Assembly (NCBI GenBank): GCA_021613335.1
Contig: JAJTWR010000359.1
Span: 105,001 to 169,000 of the forward strand
DNA from: Whitmania pigra
Lineage: Eukaryota > Annelida > Clitellata > Hirudinida > Haemopidae
Reading direction: 5' to 3'
Length of the DNA stretch: 64,000 bases
Position numbers and translations under genes: made by a program. Of the stretch, positions 1 through 12,179 are shown in pieces. Position 1 is the stretch's first letter. Each line of letters starts with the position of its first letter. The notes beneath the pieces were generated by a model that was not told where the DNA came from, made no database searches, and was given only the letters and a program-made list of their open reading frames with translations.

Positions 1-1084
1 CGCTGTTATTCTCATTTTTAGCATGAGAGCCTTTGGATTTAAAGCCTCGCGGATAATCTACTTCCTCTGCCATTTCTTTTGCAATATATTTATTTGACTT
101 TTATTTTACTTAAACATTATCTGACACTTGCAATTAAATGACTTCTGCGACTAAAAACTGGTATATTATTTCTGACTAATCAGATATAGTGATAGATCTA
201 AAAAATCACATCCCATTCCAACAATAACATTCATGCTATTCATAAATACAGAATTTATTAATCTTTGTTTGCGCACAAACACGACTTATTTACTTCTAAA
301 TTCTTGTGCGGTTTGAAATAAGTGCGCACTTAATCTTCATAAATCCATTTATCAGAACCAAACAAATTGAAGCGATGATTTTATGATTAAATATCGATAT
401 TCTTATGTAAAGATTATTGTCTTTAAGGTTACTTAGCTAAAAATAAAAAGAGGAGAGATAAGAATAAATGACTTAAAATTCTATTCTGAGATTTTATTGG
501 TCCTCGACAACATCCTAAAACTTTGACGCTCTTCTGTATATCAATTTCACCATAATATATACTTAATTTATATCTTTTCATGAGCTAATATGTCTAAATA
601 TCGTAATGAATTACATCTAGGCCACTTTTCTCAGTAAGTTCCAAGATTTCTATCACAAGTTCCATAACCTAGCCACGGAAGTTAACAGTCAATTAGCGCC
701 TTTTTAAAATTCGTTATCTCCAATTTTCTCAACCAGAAGGCAAACTTTTCTACAGTCCTGAACAAGGGCGGATCTAGAACACTTTGGCGGGGTCTACACA
801 CTGGAACCAGTCCTGAACTTCTTCAGCAAGTTTATATTTCAGAATTGTTTTTATGACTAGGCAGATTTAAACTGACGATAAAGTTATTAATTAATAGAAG
901 ACAATTTTTTAAAATTAAAATGTTTTGATGAAAAAGGATTGAAGGCAATATATGCTGAATAATTTTAGGATCGATTCAAGAAGAATATATGTTTTAGTAA
1001 AACACGCTTAAACCAATACTTAGTTACTATGAAACAACAAAATATTTCATATAAATTATGCCTGGAGAGAACATAGAAAGCAGT
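1..1084. other. No gene seen; AT-rich sequence with a transposon-end scrap
   Basis: I see no supported coding exon in this stretch, which lies just beyond the 3' end of the glutaminase gene. Around 765-800 there is a GC-richer scrap reading GGGCGGATCTAGAACAC, which resembles the ends of hAT-type elements seen elsewhere in the window. I could not find a matching second end. No clear poly(A) signal for the neighbouring minus-strand gene was recognised. Confidence 0.5.
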
Positions 1085-2804
1085 TCATGTCGCGTTCTTG
1101 GCCAAAAATTGTTCAATGTAGTTCTGGATATCAGTATGTTTATAGTGAATAGCGTTGTCGAGAGGGGTGTGACCCCAGCGATCTTTCATTAAAACATTTG
1201 CCTTGCATCTTTCGATGAGGAATTTGGCGCATTCGAAATGACCTTCAGATGAAGCGACATGAAGGGCCGTGCGAAAATCATAGTCGAACATGTTCATGTC
1301 GCATCCGCTCAAAGCAAGTCTACGCAGGGTCTTAAAGTCTCCGTTGAATGCTCCGAATAGCAATTCTAAAAGTCTGGATGATGGATGGTCTGCATTTCTG
1401 AATCTTGGATCAGTCTTCTTTCCCAATCTTAGGAGACTGTCGTAATGGTGAAAATTGAAGGCATCAACGAGTTGTTCGCAAAAGTGCACACCTCGAACGC
1501 TATTACCGATCGAGTCCAACGGAGGAGACCAGAGGCACATGCCGAGGACATTTGGAATGACAACCAAAATGCAACCTGACACAGCCGACTTCGATGGGAG
1601 GCCAACCTTAAATGCAAAAGTGCCCGAGTAATCGTACATTCCACAAGAGTGCATGAGAGCCAGAGTGTTCCTCACAGAAATAGGACTGAGTACTTGTTCC
1701 TGGGTTATGGGACAATAACCCCCATTAGCCAGGGTAGCAGCTATCACTGATGCGGAATTGCTGTTTACTTCGATGGAACAACTCATGAAGTACAAATCTA
1801 GAGTATCCTCTAAACTAGATCCGGGTGGAAAGCAGTTGTGCTCCTTTAAGTAGTAACCTATTGCCAAGTTCCGATTAGCTGTTTCCTTCTCAGAAAGATA
1901 AATAGAGTTGTTGAAGCCGACGCCCCCACCACCGGCTAGGGCTCTGTACTGATTTTGTAGATAATCAAACCTTTCGCCCATGCTAAGTTCATTTTTAATC
2001 ATGGAGCACACAACTATGGCTCCAGAGTTGATCATGGGATTGTGAGGTTTAAGGTTCGGATTGAGCTTGATTGAATTGAAAGATTCACCACTTGGTTCGT
2101 AACCAACGTATCTGTGAACCTCTTCAGCTCCGCGCTCCTTTATTGCCAGGGCGTAACTGAGAGGTTTCGAAGATGATTGGGTGGTGAAAGGAATCTAAAA
2201 GACAACTAACTTTAACTAACAGTTAGCTTAAACTAACGGCTTATACTATTAGCTTAAGCAAATGTTACCTTCACGTCACCCACTGAGTGACGCTGTCCGT
2301 CGATTGTGCATATGGAGACACCCCAAAATTCAGGATTGTACTTAGCAAGCTGGGGAATGTAAGATGCCACTTTGCCTGATCTGATATCCTTGCAGCTCAA
2401 GTAAAGCTGGTTTATGGAGGAGCAAAATGTTTGAAATTCGGGAATGATCAGATCGTCTGTAAAGACCTTCTTAATCAGATGTGCGTTGCTCTGGATTGAT
2501 GTCTTGAACTCTTCAAAGCTTAAAAACATTCCACCCGTGGAATCGTTCTTTCCTTGATATTTGTTGATGCCTTTCAGATATTCCATTGTTTCCTGAAGAC
2601 GAGGATCGCTGGACCACAAACCAGCATTGCTTAACGTCTGTAGAGCAGGTTCATATTTCTTTATAATCGGCTTTAACAGTCTAATTTTAATTTTCTTATA
2701 AATACCTTCATGATGCGATTAAGAGGCACAACACCGTCTTCATTCTTGACAATGTGGTACAAGTGCTCAGCGATATTGAACTCCTCTTGGACCGGATGAG
2801 ATTG
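1085..2804 (-). CDS. GLS: Glutaminase, kidney-type with ankyrin repeats (5' end missing)
   Basis: Hydrolyses glutamine to glutamate and ammonia, in the mitochondrion in known homologues. Three minus-strand exons join in phase: 2804-2706, 2637-2269 and 2194-1085 (stop 1087-1085), giving 525 residues. The first begins QSHPVQEEFNIAEHLYH, which matches the N-terminal helical domain of animal GLS. The serine-dependent beta-lactamase-like core follows: YIPQLAK with the catalytic-site Tyr, then QSSSKPL carrying the Ser-x-x-Lys nucleophile and base at the start of the third exon, then MINSGAIV, CSIEVNSNSASVIAATLANGG and LMHSCGMYDYSGTFAF. The C terminus carries ankyrin repeats (RTALHVASSEGHFECAKFLI and WGHTPLDNAIHYKH). 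Human KGA is 669 residues, so about 130 N-terminal residues, including the mitochondrial presequence, are unaccounted for; their exons must lie upstream (above 2804) and were not found. Family identity is certain from the motifs; orthology to GLS rather than GLS2 is inferred. Confidence 0.95.
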
Positions 2805-5298
2805 CTGCAGAAAACCATAAACATCGTTTAACACGATAGTAAGATTGGAAGGGCTTGTTGCATTTTTTCATGATATTGTTTTCACAACAATGGCTCTCAC
2901 AGTAACAAAAAAATTTAAATTTTCATTAAAATGATCAATAATCGAACTTCAAAAACTTGATGCAGAGGAGGCACCTGGTAGTTCTTCGGAGAAAAATCAT
3001 GAAAACGTCTGGTAAAACTAGAAAATATGTTTGCGAATCCATATTTCGATTGATCCACTATAGAGAATATAGATCTCAATTTCATTGATTTCTGAAAATG
3101 TTTCTTCATATTTTTAACGAGAAATATCTGAGACCACCTTACAAATAAAAATAATAACCTACTGTACTAAGTTGTGATTAATGAAATTCTTGTTAGTATT
3201 TCTAAAAGGAACTTTTTTGAATAGGTTATAAAAGCGACTAACTGGCAACCTAAATTTGACTTTACAAGAAATTGCGTAAACATTGCTGCAACATTTGGTA
3301 ATGAAAGCTTTCAGAGGTCATAAACATCAAAATACTAAGTTCAAAGTGTAGAGTAATAATGAACTGTTGTTAGCAATTAACATAGAGTAACATTACGAAT
3401 GACTGAGAACATAATTAAAATTTATAAATATTTAACTACGTCCTACATTATGATACTCCAGGAAGTAATGAGTTTGAGGAATCACGCACTTCCACGAAAT
3501 ACATGAATAATCACGGAATAATAATTTGCTCGCGTGAGCAGTTGTCAATTTGTAGTGTGATGTCACTAAGTCAATGAATTCGATTTTTTTTTATTTTACG
3601 AAACCCAAAGCAATAGTTATGTTAAAGAATGCTAAAGAAAACAGGAAGACCCAATGTGATTTGAAAGGATTGTCTTCCTAAAACTCAATTTAATTCCCGC
3701 ATAAATTTGTTCAATAACGGATTTTTTGATAAACAGAAAGGGTTTTTCTTTTGTTAATAAAACAAATTAGATAATCGATTTGATTTCGTGGTTTCTTGCT
3801 GCTAATTTAATTCAAAAGACATTAAAACTTGATTTGTGAAAATAACTGAATGTGTGAGATTAAAATATTAACGCAATGTGACTCATGCGAATTGTTTGGC
3901 CAACTGGAAACGTCAAACAGTGACATTTTAGTCGTTAAGCTGTAATCATTATAATGCGAGTGAAACCTCATGTAAAAGATTTTTATACAAATTTATAAAA
4001 AAAAAAATTGGTAAAGATCTGTAACTTAAAACTCACGTAAAGTGCATCAAAGATTATATAAAATATCCTGAAAATCACAAAATAACTCGCAAAGTGTTCA
4101 TCCTACACAACATTGCATCATTTTACATTTGTAAGAGTCGCTAAGTATTCATTATGCCCATAGCATTGGCGCAGAATAATTCCCATATTAAAAATAGATC
4201 GTCTATGGCAGATATTCAACGGCAAAGGGCTAGCTAATGGGTGTGTCACGTATTTGCATATTATATGGGCTGAAGTTTATTTATTTTGCTATTTCGATGT
4301 CTATTATGTAGAAGCAGTTAACATTTTTATTTTATTAATCACTTCTACAACTTAAAAGTTGAAACTTTCTTTAAATCTGTCGTAACCGATTATTTAAAAA
4401 ATTTAAATTCATAAATGTAATATTATCAAAAATATAATTGCGAATAAACTCCCCCAGTAAAAAGTAAATATGAAGTTCGGAAAATAAGACAAAGAAACAA
4501 ATGATCACTCATGATAATAAACAATTTACTTTTTGATAACCTTCATTTCATTTTAACTCTCAAAGTTCTACATTAAACCTGTTACACCAAAGTTCAAAGT
4601 CTGAGCGTATATCTTCAAGTAACCCCATGTTTACAACCCCTTCAAAGAATTCCATATATCACCCTCGTCTTTGTTCCTTCAAACACACAATTACATCAGC
4701 TGCATTTAGCGTTGCTAACCTCGTTTGCTTTAAAACACTTTAAAAACAAATCCTATAAATCAAATTATTGCAAATATAAATTTTAATCATACGACAATGA
4801 CTTTGTGATTCAAGAATTACTGAATTACTGCCCAGTATTATGCTGAGCAATTGCATCACGAATGCTTTTGGGGTGATCCATAAAAGAGGTCCTCAAAAAT
4901 TTGCCGATTTTTTACCCCATTCCCTTTGTCCTCAAATGTCCTCCACTCCTATTTTGCGGACATCCGCATTTTTGCAAAAAATATTTCGTATAAATTTACA
5001 TTAATGAATAAGCAAATAAGCCAATGAACAAACCGATTGCAGCCAATCTGTAAAATTTGTAACAAATAATAAATTTTATTGGTTATTGGTGATCGATTAG
5101 ATCTACTACATGCTCTGAAAATTTTGGCCTTAATTTGAGACGTGTTTTTATTTTAGCTAGCTTCAAAGTTTTCGCAATTTTCGCAGGACTCGGGCGACCG
5201 ACCCTCAGCTTGTTAGGAAGTTGAAATATACGAAAAATGAAATAAAAAAATTCTTTGGCACCATCAGCCGCAGTTGAACGTCTAACTCGTGGTTTCAA
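2805..5298. other. Glutaminase upstream region; no exon recognised
   Basis: An AT-rich stretch that should contain the missing 5' glutaminase exons or a long intron. The acceptor of the first visible exon (2805-2806) is clear, so the gene continues upstream. I saw no conserved peptide here on either strand. Short open frames are of low complexity. Confidence 0.4.
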
Positions 5299-5300
5299 CA

Positions 5301-5358
5301 TTATTAATATTATTATTATTATTATTGTTGTTGTTATTATTATTATTATTATTATTAA

Positions 5359-5448
<90 letters not shown>

Positions 5449-5449
5449 G
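5301..5449. repeat. (ATT)n trinucleotide array
   Basis: About 149 bp of ATT units with a few GTT and ATA interruptions. It abuts the left end of the inverted-repeat copy that begins at 5449. It encodes only poly-Ile/Leu/Tyr frames, so open frames here are artefacts. Confidence 0.95.
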
Positions 5450-5771
5450 CCTTTATAAACTGTTTAAAATATGTTTTTTTCATTTTTAAATCGTTGTTCA
5501 ATTCGAAAGATTTATGTCAAGCAATTATTTCGTTGGCATTTTATCACAGTTTCAAGCGTGAAAAGTGAAATATATGATCTCATATAAAGCCCTCATAACA
5601 TTCTTTATTGACGGTGTTCCTGGTTGGCATGGTAACATTTATTTATGGCAGTCCAATTAAATTTGCTTTTTTGCTTTAGATTAAATCATTGAATAAATCT
5701 ATTTATTTTTATTAATTACTTTTAATCTGGAACCTTGATGGAGTGCCAGGAAGAGAAAAGGGCTGGCAACA
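5449..5771 (-). repeat. Interspersed repeat, left copy of inverted pair
   Basis: This 323-bp segment is the near-perfect reverse complement of 11467-11793. Shared landmarks are GCCTTTATAAACTGTTTAAA at the array side and the rc of TGTTGCCAGCCCTTTTCTC at the other end, with only a handful of differences by eye. Both copies end directly in AAT/ATT arrays on the same side, so the array belongs to the repeat unit. Non-coding; probably a dispersed element or the end of one. Confidence 0.85.
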
Positions 5772-5774
5772 CAA

Positions 5775-5831
5775 TTATTATTATTATTATTATTATTGTT
5801 ATTATTATTTTTATTTTTATTATTATTATTA

Positions 5832-5908
<77 letters not shown>
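5775..5908. repeat. (ATT)n trinucleotide array
   Basis: About 134 bp of ATT units, interrupted by GTT and TTT variants. It starts exactly where homology to the right inverted copy stops, so the left copy is bracketed by arrays on both sides. Confidence 0.95.
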
Positions 5909-6093
5909 AACAACTTACAGATAAATATTAAATTATAATGTGGAAATTTGCGCTTTGTCCAGAACCTGTATTTGTTCACCTGGAAGGTATCTTACTAATC
6001 GCATTTAAAGGGAAGCGGTAAAGACGCGAAATAAGATGTTGAAAATCTGAGCTGTTCAAAAAATTAAACGATTCCTCTTTTCACACACTAGAT

Positions 6094-6960
6094 CAGGGAT
6101 GGGCAACTTCTGCAGTCGGTGGGCCTGATATGGGAAAATGAAAACATTGGCGGGCCGGATTACTAAATCATTACCTTAATAACGTATTTATTCACTTATG
6201 CAAAGAATAAATCGTATTTAATATAAACTTTAAACTTCTAAACTTTAAAGCTTAGAGACCAAAAACAGTATTTAATGAATTTAACGTAATGTACTTCAAT
6301 ACCTGCTGAAGTCAATGAGACATCTGTGGTCGATCAAAGTTGTCAACAAGTTGTTTGAACTCTGGATGCATGTCGGACTTAGAAATTCTCAGTAAAGACT
6401 GCACATAAACATCAGTTACGTTGGAACGCAGCTTTGTCTTACTAATGGTCATGGTCGAAAATGTTTGTTCGCAAACCCGAACAGAACAAGTAGTTTCATG
6501 GCCATATTTCTTATGTTGGCAAACTAAGACTCATTAAGTGACTCATTCTCTTTCGGGTTAGAGTCACACTGCAGATCAATCAGTTCCAGATGTATAGCAT
6601 CCGGCGCCTTTCCAAAATCAGTTGTAAACGGTGATGACAAGCTATCAAACTCAGCAGCAAGTTTCTGGAAAACGACGAGCAAATTCATTGTCTAGTGCAG
6701 ACATCATATAGGTGTACTTCTTAGTTGACATCATCTGGGGTGCCAAAGTTTCGAGTGTTGGAAAGTGTGCTGTGGTATTCTAAACTGAGCTGGCGAGAAA
6801 ACAGCTTCACCTTGAATGCCTTCACTGTTGAGTGCATTTCGTGAGCAAAAGTACCCTTCCCTTGAAGTCTTCAATTCATTCATACGTTCAAAGAGATCAA
6901 CTTTTTTATAGATAATAAAAGCATTAAAAGGAGACAAAGACTTCATTCAATACGATACAA
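6094..6960 (-). mobile_element. Decayed hAT transposon fragment with transposase C terminus
   Basis: Begins with CAGGGATGGGCAACTTCTGC, a typical hAT terminal sequence. On the minus strand, codons ending at a stop at 6314-6312 read VCEQTFSTMTISKTKLRS and then a VQSLLRISKS segment, the classic hAT C-terminal dimerisation region (CEQ.FS.M...K.KLRS...). Further upstream a fragment reads EFDSLSSPFTTDFGKAPDA and another FNAFIIYKKVDLFERMNELK. These pieces are in different frames with stops between them, so it is a pseudogene of the GTF2IRD2/FAM200-like hAT group. The second terminal repeat was not found. Confidence 0.75.
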
Positions 6961-7181
6961 GTACAATGAATTAATAAGCTATTTATTTGTACGGGAAAAT
7001 TGATACTTCCCGATGGTGTCTATCCAAGTGGATACTTGAACCTTTAAATTATATACCTATTTAATTGTCACTCAAAGAAACTATTAAACTAGGTTTGGAT
7101 CCTCTGAGTTGATCTTGAAAAAAATTTTTTATTTTAGAATTAAACAATGTAAGATTTGCAATCAATAAATCAAAACTTATT

Positions 7182-8240
7182 TCAATATAAAGTAAAACAG
7201 TTATCGACACCATTGGTCGAATAAAAGGTAGTGGCAAGGAGAGTTTTCTTCCCATGCCAAGGTGCAGCAGGCGAAGTGGGAGCCTCCTCATCATTATGCC
7301 ACCATCCGTACTCTGAAGAAGTTGTTGCTGGAACTTCTCCACAATCACACTCCAATGTTGCCGTAGAAACGGGCCTCTCGAGTGCTAGTCTCTCCGGATC
7401 TACCTTTTTCGTGTTGAACCGCTTCTGTTTACAATCAGAATTAATTTCATTAAGACATTAATAATTAATTTAATTAAATTAAACAAATCAATCCTTCTAT
7501 CTAATAATGATATTGAGTTACAATGACTAATAAATTGTGATGAATGGATTGGACAAAAGATGAAGAAAATTATAAAGTTTTATCAAAACATTCAAAAAAT
7601 AATTAAATTTGTAGTTTCTGTCATAGCTTTGGTCACAAGGAAAAAGAGTTTGCTCTCTGATATTTTTCTAAATGTATATAATTCATAAATAATCTAATGA
7701 TCATAATATAGCTCCAGTAAATTAGAAAAGCTTTCAACATCAATATTTACTGTATATTATAAGTTTCAATAACTAAATTACAAGTGCCTTTGTCTTTCCT
7801 AAGTGTTTTAGTGTGAAACTAATTGTTTGCTGGTAATCCACCAGTACCCATACAATCCAACAGAAATTTAATGTTTTTATTTATTTATATAAATGTAAAA
7901 TAATTTGTCCCAACTTAAACTGATTTTAAAATCCTGGCTATGCCAGTTGACATAAGTTCACATATTTACTTAGAAGTTTTGCTTATAAAGAAAATAATGT
8001 TCTCACAGGAATATGGTTAATTTTCTGCAGTTTCTCTGTGGCGGATAGCTTTGTTAGATTTAACATCTCCCTTTGTTTTGCTACTTGGTAGTATGTTGAA
8101 GTGCCAAGTGATTGTTTGTTTTCCATATTCTTGAGATAGTTCATAATGCGGCATTCATCTTCTTTGACCATGCTCTCTTCAAGAAACTTTCTTTTTGTGC
8201 ATTCTGTTGAGTTGCTTCTTGCTCCTTTTTTGTCTGAAAT
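7182..8240 (-). CDS. Unrecognised protein, two C-terminal exons
   Basis: I do not recognise this protein. Two minus-strand exons join in phase 0: 8240-8007 (acceptor ACATTTCAG, donor CCT|GTGAGA) and 7424-7182 (acceptor TTGTAAACAG, stop 7184-7182), giving 158 residues. The first is charged and helical (SLGTSTYYQVAKQREML, LSATEKLQKINHIP). The second is loop-like: it starts KRFNTKKVDPERLALERP, holds a CDCGE motif and a SSEYGWWHNDEEAP stretch, and ends FYSTNGVDNCFTLY. No membrane segment or signal peptide is visible. The GC-richer, stop-free second exon and matching splice phases argue for a real gene. Aromatic-rich tails like this occur in ciliary microtubule-inner proteins, but that is only a guess. 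Earlier exons probably lie above 8240. Confidence 0.55.
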
Positions 8241-9616
8241 CTGAAATGTTTCAATACTAAACCTTTTCTATTAAATTATTTGGTTATCGGTAAGAACACA
8301 AATTAGGAATTAACTGATGACAACTGAACATTTAAATAGTTATTTTTGTCGACTATTATAGACCACATAATTCGTGCCAATTAATCATAATTACTTACAT
8401 TATCGACTAACGCCAAAGAAAAACTAAATAAACTAATATGTCAATAATTAAGGTACAACATCTATATCAGTATATTGTACAATTACATTCATAATATTTA
8501 TAATAATAATAATTACAGATGGTAGTAGCTGTTCGATTAATCTTCAGCCTTTCACAATGATAATTATCTTAAAATTAAAAAATTCTCACGTCTCTCAGTT
8601 AAATACCAAAAAATTTTCTCGGTAACATCACTAAGTTCGATGAATCATTCGCAATTTAACGTTCTAAAATTATACAAAATGAAACAATTCGTACTTGCTT
8701 TATTCTCATCGACACGGGCATTGTTACGATTGTATTTTACGACCCCCAATGCTTGACGGGAAATATTGCTATGACAACTAGTATATTGTTTACACATAAT
8801 AAAATCATTCGGTTTTTGTTTTTATTTATTTATCAACTTTTTCTGAAAATGTTTTATAAATTTTATATGTTTTTAATTTTTTGTAGTCGAGGATGTTTTG
8901 GTGATTTGAGTACGAACACAAAACAAGTTCAACGTCTGTTTCTAGTTATTCTGAAACATTACATGGATTGATTAAATGGAATTATTAACAAATTTTGGAG
9001 TTCAATTACATTGTAACAACGTTCAATTTTTATTGAAGCATTTACTTAATTAAACAATTAAGAAATGAGACAGGGAATCCATCTAAATGTTAAGGGAGAA
9101 TATCTAAATGTTAATTAATGATGGAGGTAATTATCGAGTAATATGTAAGTATGGGAGCCAATTAAATTCAAATAACCAATGAATTTTCGCCTTGGAATGC
9201 GAGATGTCCGTAAATGATATCACGTCTCAAAGGGATTGTTATTTGCCACTTGTGACCGGAAGATGAAGCTTAATAAAACCAGGCTTCTTAATTCGAAGGT
9301 CACTTTCAATAAAATTGTCTTTAAATTTAAAGCAAACAGTGAAGATATAAATTTCTATAGACCCTACTTTAAATATGAAAAAAATTCACAGCGATATATA
9401 TACAAATCAAATGTAAGTCACAGTTAATAAAATATGTTGAAGAGAGATTTAAAAATAATTTGTTAAGAAAATAATTTCACGAAAAATGAGGCAGTCGAAC
9501 ATAACATTAAGTTCAGCTTCTCAATTGAATCATCAGTTAGAGAATACATGCCAAAAGAACAGCAAACAAAAGCATACAAACGCGCAAAATTGATTTCAAA
9601 AAGTTAAAAGATACAA
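8241..9616. other. No gene recognised
   Basis: An AT-rich spacer between the unrecognised minus-strand gene and the Wnt 3' end. It may hold the 5' exons of the former; none could be supported. Short open frames near 8753-8971 and 9236-9427 show AT-driven composition and no family motif. Confidence 0.4.
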
Positions 9617-10972
9617 TTATTTGCAAGTTTGGACGTCCACAATGTGCTCGCAAGTTTTACATTTGACGATACAACACCAGTGGAACTTGCAATGACATTT
9701 CTCTCTGACCAGCACCCTCTTCGAATGATAGCCTCTGCCACAGCACATGAGCGAGCAGCCGTCCATTCCCGCTGATGTTTTGTTGCAATTTCGACTTGTG
9801 GTTCCAAATGAACCCACCCTAGGGTCGGCGAGGCAATAATCAGGGGGCTGGTCGGTATACACAAGATCCTCTTTCGTGGGCCTATTGAATCGACGGTACC
9901 TCTGAACCAAGTTGGTGCCATGTCGATTAAATCTCATTTCAGTTGCTGCGCTAAATCTTTCTTTCAATCTATTCCCCGTTTCTCTCAACGAAGGCAGCTG
10001 GTTCCAACAGGTCTTCACATTGCATGACCCTGAAACTCCATGGCACTTGCAGGCAGGCCTTACGTAAGCATGCACAGCCTGAGAAAATGGGAAGTTTAGC
10101 TTAACATTTAAGTCAAGTTTAAAATATTCTAGAATTTTAATATTAGCATAATTTCTTTTTTTTTTTGATTCTTTTGTTAGCCAGATCTCTTATCTACTTG
10201 AAATATAAATAACAAAGTATGAATATTAATATGATAAAATTGTACAATGGTTAACAAGTATAATACCCATAATAACAAATTAATAATCAGTGAAAAATAA
10301 ATAATAAGATCCTTCACCCTCCTTCCTGCTTCATTATTGTGAATATTCATTAACACACGAGCCAACTCCCTCGTTCTTCTTGGATAATTTTTCTCTCGCT
10401 CTCTTGAATCGACAAAGGCCACAGCAAACTTGTAGCCATAAACTGAGTTATCACCGCATCCCTGCCACAACCAATCCTTTGGCAAAGATGGTGGACTCTT
10501 TTTGTTGCTGCATCCACAGGACTTCAATTCTCCGTTTCTACAGGCTCTAGAAAGAGAATGTACCACACTCGCTGACATCATTGAATAGACGAAGGCCACT
10601 TCAGGAGTTCCTACAGAAATAATAACATTTCATTTTCATTGATTTTTTGTAAAATGTGAAAAATAAAATAAAATCGGAGAACCAGTTTGTATGGGGAAAT
10701 TAAATGGGGAAGTTGAATTTCCAAGAGTGCAGTTCCATCTCCTGTTCCTGAATTGCCATTGGCACTCATCCAACCCCATCCTGAGTCCCCTGCTGACGAC
10801 TGCCATGTGATCAGAGTGCTCTCTGCACATCTTTTTCTGACCGGAAGAAAAGCCGTGAAAATTCTGACAATCGAAATCTTCACTTCTGAGTCCATTTCTG
10901 TGAACGTCATCATCATCATCGTCATCATCATCACTGTCATCGTCATCCCGGAAGTGTGTCGCTCCGAGATTC
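9617..10972 (-). CDS. Wnt5: Wnt5-type secreted signalling protein (5' exons missing)
   Basis: Secreted lipid-modified ligand for Frizzled/Ror-type receptors. Three minus-strand exons join in phase: 10972-10683, 10610-10318 and 10078-9617 (stop TAA 9619-9617), about 347 residues. Exon 1 has [13 protein letters not shown] and [15 protein letters not shown]. Exon 2 has [29 protein letters not shown] and [20 protein letters not shown]. Exon 3 has [13 protein letters not shown], with the acylated Ser, followed by the cysteine-rich tail ending [50 protein letters not shown]-like GMDGC and [10 protein letters not shown] fit Wnt5 better than Wnt4, Wnt16 or WntA as I know those families. Upstream of the first conserved Cys, exon 1 encodes an unusual Asp/Ser run. 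Signal-peptide exons above 10972 were not identified. Confidence 0.93.
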
Positions 10973-11367
10973 CTGAGAAAGAGACATCAAATCGTGCAAG
11001 ACTGTTAACAAGGTTGAAATATCGAGAAAGAGTGGGGACATATTTTATTATTAAGCTTCTGTTTCTAATTAAGCTTTTCATTATCTGCGCTGTCACTCAA
11101 AATAGCGATCAGAGGCGGCAAGTAGCGTACAATGTGCTCATCTCTGGTGTCGTCCCATTTTAAAGGGAAACTGATTTATGGAGAAAAACTGTCACCATAA
11201 TAAACCACATTCGAACTTTGCACACGCACAGGTGCATTTCATATCTGGATTTAAAAAAATTATTCGTTGCGAACACTGACGATATCTTCTTTATTTAATA
11301 ACATAAATCATATTTTTGTAGTTCCATTGAACAACAAATCACTTTATAAAAAGACAAAAAATGAGCA

Positions 11368-11466
11368 GGGACGTCATTTCAGCTTTTTCCAAGGGTCGCA
11401 AACCCTTGCAAAACATGAGGATATGACCTTTTTTGAGTCTATTCTAAAATTCGGGGGGGGGGGGGC
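11368..11466 (+). repeat. Dispersed repeat end, GGGACGTCATTTCAGC family
   Basis: Starts GGGACGTCATTTCAGC, then reads TTTTTCCAAGGGTCGCAAAC and ends in a G-run next to the right inverted-repeat copy. Related copies lie at about 24675-24780 (plus) and 30090-30150 (minus strand). The shared part is followed by a G/C-run, as at many hAT or MITE ends. Non-coding. Confidence 0.6.
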
Positions 11467-11793
11467 TGTTGCCAGCCCTTTTCTCTTCCTGGCACTCCAT
11501 CAAGTGAGGTTCCAGATTAAAAGTAATTAATCAAAATAAATAGATTTATTCAATGATTTAATCTAAAGCGAAAAAGTAAATTTAATTGGACTGCCCTAAA
11601 TAAATGTTGCCATGACAGCCAGGAACACCGTCAATAAAGAATGTTATGAGGGCTTTATATGAGATCATATATTTCACTTTTCACGCTTGAAACTGTGATA
11701 AAATGCCAACGAAATAATTGCTTGACATAAATCTTTCGAATTGAACAACGATTTAAAAATGAAAAAAACATATTTTAAACAGTTTATAAAGGC
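11467..11793 (+). repeat. Interspersed repeat, right copy of inverted pair
   Basis: Reverse complement of 5449-5771 at high identity. It begins TGTTGCCAGCCCTTTTC and ends AAACAGTTTATAAAGGC, passing straight into the AAT array. It follows the GGGACGTCATTTCAGC segment and a G-run that the left copy lacks, so this copy is the fuller version of the element. Confidence 0.85.
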
Positions 11794-12178
<385 letters not shown>

Positions 12179-12179
12179 G

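Noticed and set aside
1429..1644. 71-codon frame inside glutaminase
   Set aside because: Shadow of the glutaminase reading frame.
5301..5979. Open frames of 60-85 codons rich in Ile, Leu or Tyr on both strands
   Set aside because: They are translations of the ATT arrays with no other content.
10753..11163. 136-codon plus-strand frame over the Wnt exon
   Set aside because: Antisense of the Wnt exon and its acidic repeat.
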